A stretch of 64,000 nucleotides of DNA from Gnetum montanum (taxonomy: Eukaryota > Streptophyta > Gnetopsida > Gnetales > Gnetaceae), in the NCBI GenBank assembly GCA_015680685.1, contig MNCI01017837.1:151471-215470 (forward strand), read 5' to 3'. Shown here in pieces: positions 24,501 to 35,470 of this stretch. Below the pieces are notes generated by a model. That model searched no databases and was not told where the DNA came from. It saw nothing but the letters and a program-made list of their open reading frames with translations. Every line of letters begins with the position of its first letter. Positions within the stretch are counted from its first letter, which is position 1. A program made the translations under genes and the position numbers.

Positions 24501-24690
24501 GAAGTTCTAAAGGCTGGGAGTTGTAGGAGACATCGGTTAAGCTCACAGAGGATCCATGTGCTCAAATTTGGGCTATATGGACATGATTTTGGGACTCCAT
24601 AAGTTGGTCATGCTGTACTCATGTTGGGCAATAGGATGACTTAGCTTGAGTCCTGTCTAAAGTGTTGGGCCAAAATTTTGTGGTGTTTCA

Positions 24691-26257
24691 TTGGCCCCTC
24701 TTTATTGACGCCTAGAGGACTTCACCTAAGAGGCATTGACAAAGAAGTAAAAAACACTACAAGTAACTTAGAATCTAGCATTGTCAGTTGGGCACTTGGT
24801 CGGATATCATCGCACCGTGTTCAGAAGTACATTGGATCAGGGAATGAAATTTTGAGATGCATGGGAAGTAAATGGTAACTATGGGGTCGGGGTTTGATCA
24901 AGGGATTTTTTTTAATGGTGGAGAGGAATGCTCTTGTGAACAAGGCATGTTGGTCTGTGTCGATAGCCAGTATCTAGCGGACTTGGGACCAAGGCATGGG
25001 AGGTGCGTTCTTTGGAGAAACGGGACTCCTAGAGAGTGTTTACAAGGCCCATTGTAAATAGCCAAAGCCATGCAGTGATGTGAAAAGTGGTCTCTTTGAG
25101 ACATAAGTGTAACTATTTTTGTTTTAAGACAATTGGCTTCTCACCTGGGGCTTGTATAAGAATGGCCAATAGTCTTCTGTTTATGGTGTCAATTGGGTCA
25201 TGAAGACCATTTCCATTCATTTTTCTCTTTGACCTTTTTGTTTTCTTTTCCTTTTTTTTTTCTTTTTTTTTCTTTTTTTTGTCTCTATTTTTCTTTTTTT
25301 TTTCTTTTCTGTCTTTTTGAAAGAGCCTACTATTTGTGCTTTAAGCATGTTCGAGCACTTGCATTTGTATCATGTACCATGTATTGTGTTTTGCATTGCA
25401 ATTGCTTAGAGGATCACAGTGTGCAACAACGTATCAAGGGCTTTGAGGGAATAGAATGTGTCCAAGGGATGCAATTGAGTGAGGTAGGGAGAATATGTTG
25501 GAGAATAAGGGATGCATTGGGAATAGGGAATGTACTCATGAGTCGATTAACACAATTATGTGCATTAGGAACAATGTGGTACCACGTCACTGTGATGAAG
25601 TGCATCTGTGCACGAACACCTCATAGCGTCATCCTACAAACACAACTCCAAGAGGATAAGAAAACAACAAGTGAGTTAGTCTAAAACACTTTAAACATGA
25701 AAACAGCCGATGGGATGGAGGCGCTGTGTTAAACTTCAGGCAAACAAAATGAGTAGCATCAAAGTCATCAGAATCCATGTGGTGAATCATGTAGTAGGTT
25801 TTAGATGAAGATCAATCATTGATTGCAGAAACAAATCAGTGGGCTAGCAATGTTGTTGTCAGTCTATAGTCTTAGTGGAGTGTCATGGATTAGTTTTACA
25901 TCATAACCCTTTGGACATTGCTAGTTTAGCGTCATAGCAGACAGTGGAGTGCTAGTTTATAGTCATGGTAGACTATGAAGAGGCACGCTAGTTTATAGTC
26001 TTAGTGGACTTTGGTAGATAAGTGTGGCAGTTTAATGTCATGCCGGATGGAATTGTGTGACATCAGTTTACCATCATGATCCCAGGATGAGTCTGTGGTA
26101 TCAGTTTACCGTCATGATGCCAGGACGAGTCTGTGGTATCAGTTTACCATCATGATGCCAGGACGTTCTGTGGTGCTAGTTGTAAGTCATAGCTCCAGGA
26201 TGTTCTATGGTATCAGTTTTAGGTCATGATATTAGGATCGGAATGTACCTTAAGCTC
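24691..26257 (-). other. 3' non-coding region of the partial T1 internal part
   Basis: Begins with the polypurine tract (minus strand CAATAAAGAGGGGCCAA). It contains a long pyrimidine run on the plus strand at 25217-25320, which is a purine run in element sense, and the 30-38 bp tandem repeats at 25850-26250. No gene is supported; an open frame through the pyrimidine run encodes only Phe/Ser/Leu-rich sequence. Confidence 0.75.
25850..26250. repeat. Tandem 30-38 bp repeat after pol (partial T1 copy)
   Basis: Units such as 'tagtttatagtcatggtagactat' and 'atcagtttaccatcatgatgccaggac' repeat about ten times. The complete T1 copy has the shorter equivalent at 31565-31800. Confidence 0.85.
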
Positions 26258-27353
26258 ATCAAACGTAGAATGGTTTTAGGTACATATGATTTGTAGGGTT
26301 GGTGAACTCGTTTCCGTCCATGTCAGTAAGTTTGAATGCCCCATTGTCGTATGCCTTTGTCACTAGGTAAGGCCCTTCCCAGTTGGCTGAGAATTTGTCC
26401 AAGTGGTCACGGACCATCTTGAGAACAAGGTCATCTTCTTTGATTGGATGCTTTTATACATTGTGTCGATGTCTCTGTCGCTGCTACTTTTGGTACCATT
26501 TGATTTGATCCAGCATGCGTGTACGTTCCTCCTCCACCGATTCAAGGTCAACAATGCGCAATTCATCATTTTGACCTTCATCAAGGAGTCCAAAGAGAGT
26601 GATCCACAATGAGGGTACCTATAATTCCAAAGGTAAAATAGCTTCTAATCCATAAACAAGACTGTAGGGTCTTTTACCTATGGATGTTCGATGTGTCGTT
26701 CGATATGCCCATAGCACGTAAACTAGCTATTTATGCCATTTTCTTTTGCTTTGATGAAGCATTTTCTTAAGCACCATGATAATAGTTTTATTCGTGGACT
26801 TTGCTTGACCATTGCTTTGTGGGTAGTATGGTGACGAGAATGAGTGTTTGATTCCTAGGCTCTCACAGAAGTTTTTGGTCTCCGCACTTCTGAACTGTGG
26901 CACGTTATCAGTGATTATGGTCATCGAGACGCCAAAACGGGTTACAATGTTTTCGAGTATGAAATTTCATACTTTTTTGGACATGGTATTCCTAAGAGGG
27001 ATAGCTTCTACCCATTTCGTGAAGTATTCAGTTGCAGTGATGATGAAGCTATGCCCCATCGAAGATGGTGGAGTTATCGGTCCAATGATGTCTAATCCCA
27101 ATTTCTGAAAAGGCCATGTGATTTGTGATGTATGCAACTCACTCGGTGGTACATGTACTAAATTACCATGTTTTTGACATATGTTGCACATTTTGACCTT
27201 GGAGAAAGAATCGTACTCCATGTGTGGCCAATAATAGCCTAAACGTCTGATTTTCATTGCCATTGCCTTAAGTGCTATGTGCCCTCCGTAAAGTCCTTCA
27301 TGAACTTGCTCCACGATCGTATGACCATCGATACTACTAACACAGACCAACAA
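26258..27353 (-). pseudogene. Integrase of the partial T1 copy, catalytic Glu lost
   Basis: The minus-strand pieces at 26967-27353 and 26727-26924 align with the intact-frame integrase at 32287-32910. The zinc part keeps H..H and CNIC. The core has LGLDIIGPI (first Asp) and IITDNVPQF (second Asp), but the Glu motif is NGQAKSTNK, so the third catalytic residue is Lys. A frameshift or stop separates the two pieces near 26925-26966. The C-terminal frame ends at the stop at 26258 after NHMYLKPFYV. Confidence 0.88.
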
Positions 27354-28328
27354 AATTCCTTCATAGGATCTTCGACATAACGTGTCTCCTATTAGCGCAT
27401 ATTGTCAAGAACGTTTTCGCACCGCATCGTTTTAAGCATTTGTTAGATGTTGTGGTGGTTCACCACATAGGAGGTACTCTTTTATGTCATCATACCATTC
27501 TACTACATGTGTGGTGCTAACAAATTCCATAGGTGTGTCATCGGGAGTGTCAATTATGGTCTTGGCACAATTCGTTATGGAACTAGGAAACGCATGAAAC
27601 ATGTGAGGTATCATGTTTAAGGCTAGTGTTGCAAGTGCATCTACGATGGTATTTTCATTCCTGGGAACATGTTGCATTTCTATTTTTGTTAACTATTTCA
27701 TTAAGTTTTTAGTTGAATCACAATATAGTTGTAAATGTGAAGCCTTACATGTGAATACATCCATGACTTGATTGATTACCAGTTGTGAATTACCCCGAAC
27801 TATGAGTCGTGTAATCCCTGAAGCTAGTGCTACCAAAAGTTCTCTAAGAAGACCTTCATACTCCACCACATTGTCGGTACAAGGGAAGTTTAGTCGATAG
27901 GCAGAGGGTCGAATCTCTCTAGAGGGGTAAGTTATAATGGTTGCAGCACTTTCTCCTCGAGAGGTTGATGCTCCATCAAAGTATAAGATTGCATCGTAGT
28001 TGTCACGCATGGTGTCTATGGTGTTCACGTTCTCATCAAGGAACTTGGGATAGATTGTTGCTTGGTCTTGTATCGGTGAGGTGGTCATTTGATTGACTAT
28101 TGCTTGACCCTTAGTGGAAGATTGAGATATGTAGCGCAAGTCAAACTCAGCAATCATTGCCTTCCATCTAGCTATCCTGCTTGATTCATAGATGTTATTC
28201 CTGATAGCCCTGAGTACATTGTCTTTGCAAATGATGTTGACTTGGTTACGGAAGAGATAATGTTGCCACTTTTTCAAGGAAAAGATAAGGGCTAGACATG
28301 ACCTCTCCATGTTGTTGTATCTCTTTAC
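27354..28328 (-). pseudogene. RNase H and RT connection of the partial T1 copy (truncated by LTR B)
   Basis: 27693-28328 encodes the RT connection (RSCLALIFSLKKWQHYLF) followed by RNase H (ILYFDGASTSRG, VEYEGLL, VRGNSQLVINQV). The third RNase H Asp is Asn here (VRGN), while the other T1 copy has VRGD. 27432-27677 holds the end of RNase H (MQHVPRNENTIVDALATLAL). Upstream the frame runs straight into LTR B; everything from RT to the PBS is missing. Confidence 0.88.
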
Positions 28329-30443
28329 TGTACTGTCTGAAATCGTCAACACAAGGCTAGAATGAAATGAAGGCTGAGAGATCTACGGAAGAAATAGTAA
28401 GACCCCAACTTCATACGAGGGTGAGCTGGAAATAAGAGAAGGCAGAGTGCCTTGAATGGTTTGCATGTAGATCAAACAAGGTCTTCCCCTAGCGTACGCT
28501 ATCGCGATGCGTCGGGTTATACATAAAAAAATGTAAACAAATGTGTAAATGCACAAAATGTGAAATGAAAGAAGAACGTAAACAAAGATAACGGAAATTG
28601 TAATAAATGTAAATGGCATAAACAAATAACAATGGATGGAAAAATTGCAATAATATGTATTAATGGATGATTACAAAAAAAGAGCTGCACCAGTCAGAAC
28701 ACAGTTGCAGATTCATCGCAAGGCGGTCATTTAGCCCCGATGTGAAGAGTGTATAGATGCTGGGAGATTGTAAGTTTCTGGTTGCAGGTGTGCAGCGTGA
28801 TCAAAATCGCCCCAAACACTCAACGTGACTAAGTCTGGGTAATTCCCAATCGTGCCAGATAATGATGATCCGATTTGCCAATTCTCTAGATCCTCATGTC
28901 CCAAAATTGCCAACCCTCTTTAAATGGAAAAATGAGGTATTTATAGGGTTTTGGGCATGGGATTTGGATCTAGAGGATGATCCATGGTTGTGAGGTGTGA
29001 AACATGCTGATCAGGTGACAGGTGTGTGTGTTGACCTGATGCACGATATGATATAATGTACAGCGTACAGCATGATCAAGTCTTACGCTGGCATGTAGAA
29101 TCCACAACGTAAGAGCTTGGCATGCTCAAAGAACAATAAAAAAGAATTTACAAAATAATGCCCTTTTACAATGGAGAATTTTATCTTTGGCCTTCTGAAA
29201 CTATGGTCTGGCATGTCCTGGCGTCTTGGTGCTAGCATCCAACATCTAGCATGTGAGCATCCAGCGTATGAAACAAAAAAGATGAAGTTGGAGCCCCATT
29301 TTCAACCTCTAAAGTGCGTTCCAAGAGTGGATTTGGATGCTTGAGGTCCAGAGGATGCTGTATGTCGGATTTGGGCTCATCTGGAGGCTATTTTGGCTCT
29401 GTTTTGGTTAGTTATGCTGTGGTCACATTGTGCAGCGTGACCAAAGTGTGATCCCAGTGTGACCAAGTGTTCATGCTTTGTTTTAAATTGATTCTTGGAA
29501 GTTGATCCCCTTTCTTGATGCCTGACTACTATCTATTCTCTAGGGTGGTCTGGGTGTTGATTTAAATCCATTTTACCTATGTTTCGGGCCTGTTTAGCTT
29601 GGTCATGCTGGGTTACGCTGTGCAACGTGACCTCAGTGTGACTAACTAAAAATGTATTATTTGAAGCCTAAAGTTGGATTTTCAGGAGCTTGTGAGCAAG
29701 TAGACTTGTTGCCTGTCCCCTAAGGATGTAGTCCATGATGAAAACTAGCTCGAAACGCTTGATTTCAGCTATTTTGAGTTGGTCACTCCGTGGACACGCT
29801 GTGAAGCATGACCAAAGTGTGACACCAATGTGAACAACTGAAAATGTCATGTTTGAGGCCCAAACCTTGATTTTCTGAAACCTGTAGGTATGTAAAGCTA
29901 TTGCCTAGCTCTCATGGGTTGAAACCATATCAAAATTATGCCTAGAGGTGCTTGAATTGAGTTGTTCTAGCTTGGTTACGCTGTGGTCACACTGTGCAGC
30001 ATGACCTCAGCATGACTAACTAAGAATGATCCAAAACATGTGATTTTGGGGTTGAATCTCGAAGTTCTAAAGGTTGGGAGCTGTAGGGGGCACCAGTTAA
30101 GCTCATAGAGGGTCCATGTGCTCAAATTTGGGCTATTTGGACCTGATTTTGGGACTCCATAAGTTGGTCACATTTTACACACACAGGTCATACGCTGGGC
30201 AACATGACCAAAGTGTGTGTGACCAAACTTGCACTTTTTGGGGCTGAAACTATTGATTCTTGATGCCAAGACTTGCTGTAATCATCTGTGGTCCCCTGGG
30301 GGACCTTGCTTGCTCTATTATGTGTCATTTCATGCTATTTTGGAGGCTCTCAAGTTTGTTCATGCTATACTCATGTTGGGCAGCAGGATGACTTAGCTTG
30401 AGTCTTATCTAAAAGTGTTGGGCCAAAATTTTGTGGTGTTTCA
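28329..30443 (-). mobile_element. LTR B of the T1 array (central LTR)
   Basis: Starts TGTACTGTCTGAAATCG, ends GGTGTTTCA, 2.1 kb. On the right the polypurine tract and 3' region of the complete internal part follow, so it serves as that part's 3' LTR. On the left it abuts the truncated RNase H region with only a few leader bases (TTTAC) between. The TATA box is at 28938-28945. There are no target duplications of its own, as expected for a recombination product. Confidence 0.92.
29413..30235. repeat. About 182-bp tandem repeats with palindromic heads, LTR B
   Basis: Heads start near 29421, 29601, 29791, 29985 and 30168. The fifth unit ('ggtcatacgctgggcaacatgacc') is the one absent from LTR A. 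The copies here carry more transitions than in LTR C. Confidence 0.8.
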
Positions 30444-31817
30444 TTGGCCCCTATTTGTTGAAGCTTGGAGGAGTTCACCCGAGAGGTGTTGACAAAAAAG
30501 TACAAAACACCGCAAACAACTTAGCATCCAGCACTGTCCATCGGGCACCTAGTCAGATATCATCGCACCGTGTTCAAAAGTACATTAGATTGGGGAATGA
30601 AATTTTGAGATGCATGGGAAGCAAGTTGTAACTGTGGGGTCGAGGTTTGATCAAGGGATTTTTTTGTTTAATGGTGGAAGAGGAATGCTCTTGTGAACAA
30701 TTCATGTTGGTCTGTGTTGATAGCCAGTATCTAGCGGACTTGGGACCAAAGCATGGGAGGTGCATTCTTTGGAGAAATGGGACTCCTATACAGTATTTAC
30801 AAGGCCCGTTGTAAATAGCCAAAGCCACACGCTGATGTGCAAAGTGGTCTCTTTGAGACATAAGTGTAACTATTTTTTTAAAGATAATTACCCTCTCGCC
30901 TAGGGCTGAGAATGGCCAATAGTCTTTTGTTTATGGTGTCAACTGGGTCATGAAGACCGTTTCTGTTCATTTTGCTCTTCGACCTTTTTGTTTTCTTTTC
31001 CTCTTTTGTTTTTGTTTTTTGCTTTTTTTTGTATTTCTTTTCCTTTTATTTTTTTTTTCATTTTGGTCTTTTTGAAAGAGCCTACTATTTGTGCTTTGCG
31101 CATGTTCTAGCATTTACATTTGTATCATGTACCATGTATTGTGTTTTGCATTGCAACTTCTTAGAGGATCACAGTTTGCAACAATGTATCAAGGGATTTG
31201 GGGGAATAGAATGTGTCTAAGGGATGCAATTGAGTGAGGTAGGGAGAATATGCTGGGGAATAAGGGATGCATCAGGAATAGGGAATGTACTCATGAGTAG
31301 GTAGATTAACCCAGTTACGTGTGTTAGGAACAATGTGGAACCTCGTCACTGTGATGAAGTGCATCTGTGCACGAACACCTCAGAGCGTCATCCTACAAAC
31401 ACAACTCCAAGAGGACAACAAAACCACAAGTGAATTATTCTAAAATACTTTAAACATGAAAAAAAATGATGGGATGGAGGCACCATGTTAAACTTCAGGC
31501 AAACAAAACGAGTAGCATTAGAGTCATCAGAGTCCATGTGGTGAATCATGCAGCAGGTTTTAGAGTCCATGTGGTAGATAAGTGTGACAGTTTAATATCA
31601 TGCCAGACGAAACTGTGTGGCATCAGTTTACCATCATGATCCCAGGACGAGTCTGTGATATCAGTTTATTGTCATGATGCCAGGATGAGTCTATGGTATC
31701 AATTTACCTTCATGATGCTAGGACATTCTGTGGTGCTAGTTGTAAGTCATAGCTCCAAGACATTCTGTGGTATCAGTTTTAGGTCATGATGCTAGGACCG
31801 GAACATACCTTAAGCTC
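30444..31817 (-). other. 3' non-coding region of the complete T1 element
   Basis: Polypurine tract directly beside LTR B (minus strand CAACAAATAGGGGCCAA), pyrimidine-rich plus-strand run at about 30985-31070, and the tandem repeats at 31565-31800. No protein is supported. The region aligns throughout with 24691-26257. Confidence 0.75.
31565..31800. repeat. Tandem 30-38 bp repeat after pol (complete T1 copy)
   Basis: About six units of 'atcagtttaccatcatgatgccaggac' type. The array is about 160 bp shorter than in the partial copy, so unit number has changed since the duplication. Confidence 0.85.
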
Positions 31818-32940
31818 ATCAGACGTAGAATGGTTTTAGGTACATATGATTTGTAGGGTTGGTGAACTCATTTCTGTCCATGTCAATAAGTTTGAATGCC
31901 CCATTGTCGTATGCCTTTGTGACCAAGTAAGGCCCTTCCCAATTGGCTAAGAATTTGTCTGGGTGGTTACGGATCGTCTTGAGAACAAGGTTACCTTCTT
32001 TGATTGGACACTTGTGTACATCGTGTCGATGTCTCCGTCACTGCTGCTTTTGGTACCATTCGATTTGATCCAACGTGCGTGTACGTTCCTCCTCCACCGA
32101 GTCAAGGTCAACAATGCACAATTCATCGGTTTGACCTTCATCGAGGAGTCCAAAGAGAGTGATCCGCAATGAGGGTACCTATAATTCCAAAGGTAAAACA
32201 GCTTCTAATCCATAAACAAGACTGTAGAGTGTTTTACCTATGGATGTTCGATGCGTCGTTCGATATGCCCATAGCACGTAAACTAGCTATTCATGCCATT
32301 TTCTTTTGCTCTGATGAATCATTTTCTTGAGCACCATGATGATAGTTTTATTTGTGGACTCTGCTTGACCATTGCTTTGTGGGTAGTATGGTGATGAGAA
32401 TGAGTGTTTGATTCCTAGGCTCTCACAGAAGTTTTTGGTCTCCGCACTTCTGAACTGTGGCCCATTATCAGTGATTATGGTCATCGAGATGCCAAAATGG
32501 GTTACAATGTTTTTGAGTATGAAATTGCACACTTGTTTGGATGTGGTCTTCCTAAGAGGGATAGCTTCTACCCATTTCGTGAAGTATTCAGTTGCAGTGA
32601 TGATGAAGCTATGCCCCATCGAAGATGATGGAGTTATCGGTCCAATGATGTCTAATCCCCATTTCTGGAAAGGCCATGTGATTTGTGATGTATGCAACTC
32701 ACTCGGTGGTACATGTATTAAATTACCATGTTTTTGACATATGTTGCACGTTTTGACCTTGGAGAAACAATAGTACTCCATGTGTGGCCAAGAATAGCCT
32801 AAACGTCTGATTTTCGTTGCCATTGCCTTAGGCGCTATGTGCCCTTGACAAAGTCCTTCATGAACTTGCTCCACAATCGTATGACCATCAATACTACTAA
32901 CGCAGACCAAAAAAATGCCTTCATAGGATCTTCGACATAA
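31818..32940 (-). pseudogene. Integrase, complete T1 element (core frame open)
   Basis: The open frame 32287-32910 covers the zinc part (VHEGLCQGHIA, CNICQKHG) and the full catalytic core: WGLDIIGPI, IITDNGPQF and GQAESTNK give the D, D, E triad. The C-terminal tail continues in another frame to the stop at 31818, ending NHMYLKPFYV-like, with the KTPYSLVYG-type region disturbed. No chromodomain is present, consistent with the Tat/Athila/Ogre branch. The core is the best preserved enzyme in the window, but the rest of pol is broken. Confidence 0.9.
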
Positions 32941-33905
32941 CGTGTCTTCTATTAGCGCATATTGTCAAGAATGTTTTCGCACCTCGTCTTTTTGAGCATT
33001 CGTTAAATGTTGTGCCAGTTCACCACATAGGAGGTACTCTTTTATGTTATCATACCATTCTACTACATGTGTGGTGCTAACGGATGCCATAGGTGTGTCA
33101 TCGGGAGTGTCAGTTATGGGCTTAGCACAATTCGTTAAGGAACTAGGCAATGCATGAAACATGTCAGGTGTCATGTTTAAGACTAGTGTTGCAAGTGCAT
33201 CTACGATGGTATTTTTATTCCTGGGAACATGTTGCATTTCTATTTTTGTTAATTGTTTCATTAAATTTTTAGTTAAGCCACAATATGATTGTAAATGTGA
33301 AGCCTTACATGCGAATACATCTGTGACTTGATTGTTTACAAGTTGTGAATCACCTCGAACTACAAGTCGTGTGATCCCTGAAGCTAGTGCTACCAAAAGT
33401 TCTCTAAGAAGACCTTCGTACTTTGCCATGTTGTTGGTACAAGGCAAGTTTAGTCGATAGGTAGAGGGTCGAATCTCTCTAGAGGGGTAAGTTATAATGG
33501 CTGCAGCACTTCCTCCTTGGGAGGTTGACGCTCCATCAAAGTATAAGATTGCATCTTAGTTGTCAGGCACGGTGTCTATGGTGTTCACGTTCTCATTAGG
33601 GAACTTGGGATAGATTGTTTCTTGGTCTTGTATCAGTGAGGCAATCATTTGATTGACTATAGCTTGACTCTTCATGGAAGATTGAGCTATGTAGCGTAGG
33701 TCAAACTCAGCAATCATCGCCTTCCATCTAGCTATCCTGCTTGATTCATAGATGTTATTGGTGATGGCCCTGAGTACATTGTCTTTGCAAATCATGTTGA
33801 CTTGGTTACGGAAGAGATAATGTCACCACTTTTTCAAGGAAAAAGATAAGGGCCAGACATGACCTCTCCACGTCGTTGTATCTCTTTTCATGGGCCACTA
33901 AGACA
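32941..33905 (-). pseudogene. RNase H and RT connection, complete T1 element
   Basis: 33556-33795 is the connection (ARWKAMIAEFDLRYIAQSS). 32965-33447 is RNase H plus tether, with VVRGDSQLV intact but the Glu block reading AKYEGLL instead of VEYEGLL, so the second acid is Lys. MQHVPRNKNTIVDALATL is the standard RNase H end. A stop separates the part around 33556 (TAG for an expected Gln or Trp). It is inactive by the missing Glu. Confidence 0.87.
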
Positions 33906-35306
33906 TGGCTTAGGTAGTAAATAGGGATTTCGGTCCCATCTTCTCGTTTCTAATAAAGCATGGATGCAATAGATGAATCTAATGTCGCGAGGTAAATGTA
34001 GAAGGGCTTGTTGTTCTGTGGAGGATAAACTGTTGACAGTTGAGCTAATACCATTTTGGTGTTTTCAAAGGCTTCCTGGCATTGTTGAGTCCATTGAAAA
34101 TGGACATTTTTGCATAACAAATGCTGCATGGGTCTCAACTTGTCTGTCAGTTTTTCAATGAAGCGCCTAATAAATTGTAATCTACCTTGTAGACCACGTA
34201 GTTCGGTAAGGTTACTAGGTGGTTTCAAATTTGTGATTTCTTTAACCTTATCGAGATCTTCTCATATCCTTGTTTCAGATACTATGAATGTGAGCATTTT
34301 GTCTATTTTGACACCAAAGACACATTTCTTTTGGTTAAGTCTAAGGTCGTACTTGAGACAATGTTTAAGTACCAAGTCTAAATTGTTGACGTGTTTCTCA
34401 GTTATTCTTGACTTGACCACGATGTCATCTACATAATCATTGAGCGAATTAAGCATATAATCACTAAAGATGTAAGTCATTGTTCGCTGATATGTAGCAC
34501 TGACATTTTTTAGACCGAATGGCATCATTGTATAACAGAATGTACCCTAAGGTGTCATGAAGGTTATCTTGAGTTGATGTTCTGGGTTGATCCTAATCTA
34601 GTTGTATCCCGAGAATCCATCCATAAAGGACAGCAGTGCATGTCCAGCAGTTGAATCAACAAGTTGATCAATACCAGGTAGGGGCAAGTCATCTTTTATG
34701 GTTGCTATGCTAAGGTCACGAAAGTCAATGCATAGGCAAATGCTTTCGTTCTTCTTTAGGACTACAACCATGTTGGATACCCAATCGGCATAGTCAACAG
34801 CTCGAATGAAACTGGCCTGGTAAAGTTTCGTGATTTCATTACCAACTACCAGCGCTACCTCAAGTCTAACCTTTCATGCTTTTTGTTTCACTGGTCTGAG
34901 TTTTGGGTCAAGGATGATGTTATGTTGGACTATTCAAGGGTCTATTCCTGGCATATCAGTATAAGACCAAGTGAATGCTTTCATGTTGTCTTTCAGCACT
35001 TGAGCTATGTCACTGGCTAGTTGTGGATTTAATAGAGTATTCAATTTTAATATTTTGACTTTGCCATCGAACATAGTAATTGGGACTTCGGCGAGGGGAT
35101 CTTCAGTGATATTATCGGCCTCTAAGTCCAGAGTTTTTGTCATTCCTTTAAAGCAATCAATTGTCTCTTGTGTTGATGCCACGAAATTGTCATAAGCTGA
35201 TGAGTCTAGATCGATGGACTCTAGGTTAATCTCTCTTTTGATGGCTCCATGTGGTCCATTGATAGACAACATTGCAAAAAAGTTCTTGCTATCCATGTGT
35301 TTATCC
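33906..35306 (-). pseudogene. Reverse transcriptase with linker, complete T1 element
   Basis: The linker 34934-35296 (NTLLNPQLASDIAQVL, AFTWSYTDMPGIDP) is open. The RT palm block 34262-34528 has MPFGLKN and NDYVDDIVVKS, so the catalytic YVDD is intact. 33950-34228 has ELRGLQGRLQFIRRFI. In-frame stops occur at DP* (about 34934), QKA*K, GYN*I and TP*GTF; each is explained by one transition (for example CGA to TGA, CAG to TAG, TGG to TAG). The start of this exon is set at 35306 after the minus-strand TTGGCAG. Confidence 0.9.
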
Positions 35307-35325
35307 CTGCCAATTTAAACCGGGA
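35300..35325 (-). other. Candidate splice acceptor before RT (complete T1 element)
   Basis: The minus strand reads GGTTTAAATTGGCAG|GGATAAACACATGG, with the AG at 35308-35307. The T2 element has TTGTAG|GATTCACACATG at the same place. The conserved AG at the start of the RT part fits an Ogre-type intron. Confidence 0.5.
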
Positions 35326-35404
35326 GCACCGTGAGTGAGGTTTTCTTGACGGACGAGTTGCTAAGTATAGATTACCTTTGTTTAATTTATGTTCTAATGA
35401 GATT

Positions 35405-35470
35405 ACATAATGTGGGGGTAGTTTAATGTCATACCAAGACTGCATGAAAGTTTTAGGCCTTACCAAGCTA
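35405..35470. repeat. Boundary repeat remnant between RT and the extra gene (T1)
   Basis: Two units ('ggtagtttaatgtcataccaagactgcatg', 'aaagttttaggccttaccaagctagtgg') of the same family as 5735-5915 of element a, at the matching module boundary. Confidence 0.65.

Larger units (their letters stand above)
22777..24690 (-). mobile_element. LTR A of the T1 array (3' outer LTR, 200 bp shorter)
   Basis: Starts TGCACTGTCCAAAATCG, ends GGTGTTTCA. The minus-strand TATA box CTATAAATA is at 23386-23393. Compared with LTR B and C it lacks about 200 bp near 24605; the gap lies between two near-identical stretches ('gttggtcatgctgtac' and 'gtttggtcatgctatac' in LTR C), so it arose by deletion between short direct repeats. 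Confidence 0.92.

Noticed and set aside
25193-25684. 163-residue open frame, Phe/Ser-rich at its N-terminus
   Set aside because: It runs through the plus-strand complement of a purine-rich tract in the element's 3' region; the copy at 30972-31220 differs in length and frame, so it is not a gene.
28310-28340. Splicing of the genomic RNA as the cause of the T1 internal deletion
   Set aside because: The join keeps GTAAA of the would-be donor side and does not end at an acceptor AG; TTT microhomology explains it better.
27693-28352. 220-codon open frame that begins inside LTR B
   Set aside because: The first codons are LTR sequence joined by the deletion to the RT connection, and the presumed start is GTG; it is a chimeric reading, not an original gene start.
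31818-35306. Envelope-like gene downstream of integrase, as in Athila
   Set aside because: Between the end of IN (31818, 26258, 2124) and the PPT only repeats and a purine tract are found; no transmembrane or signal sequence is shared between copies.
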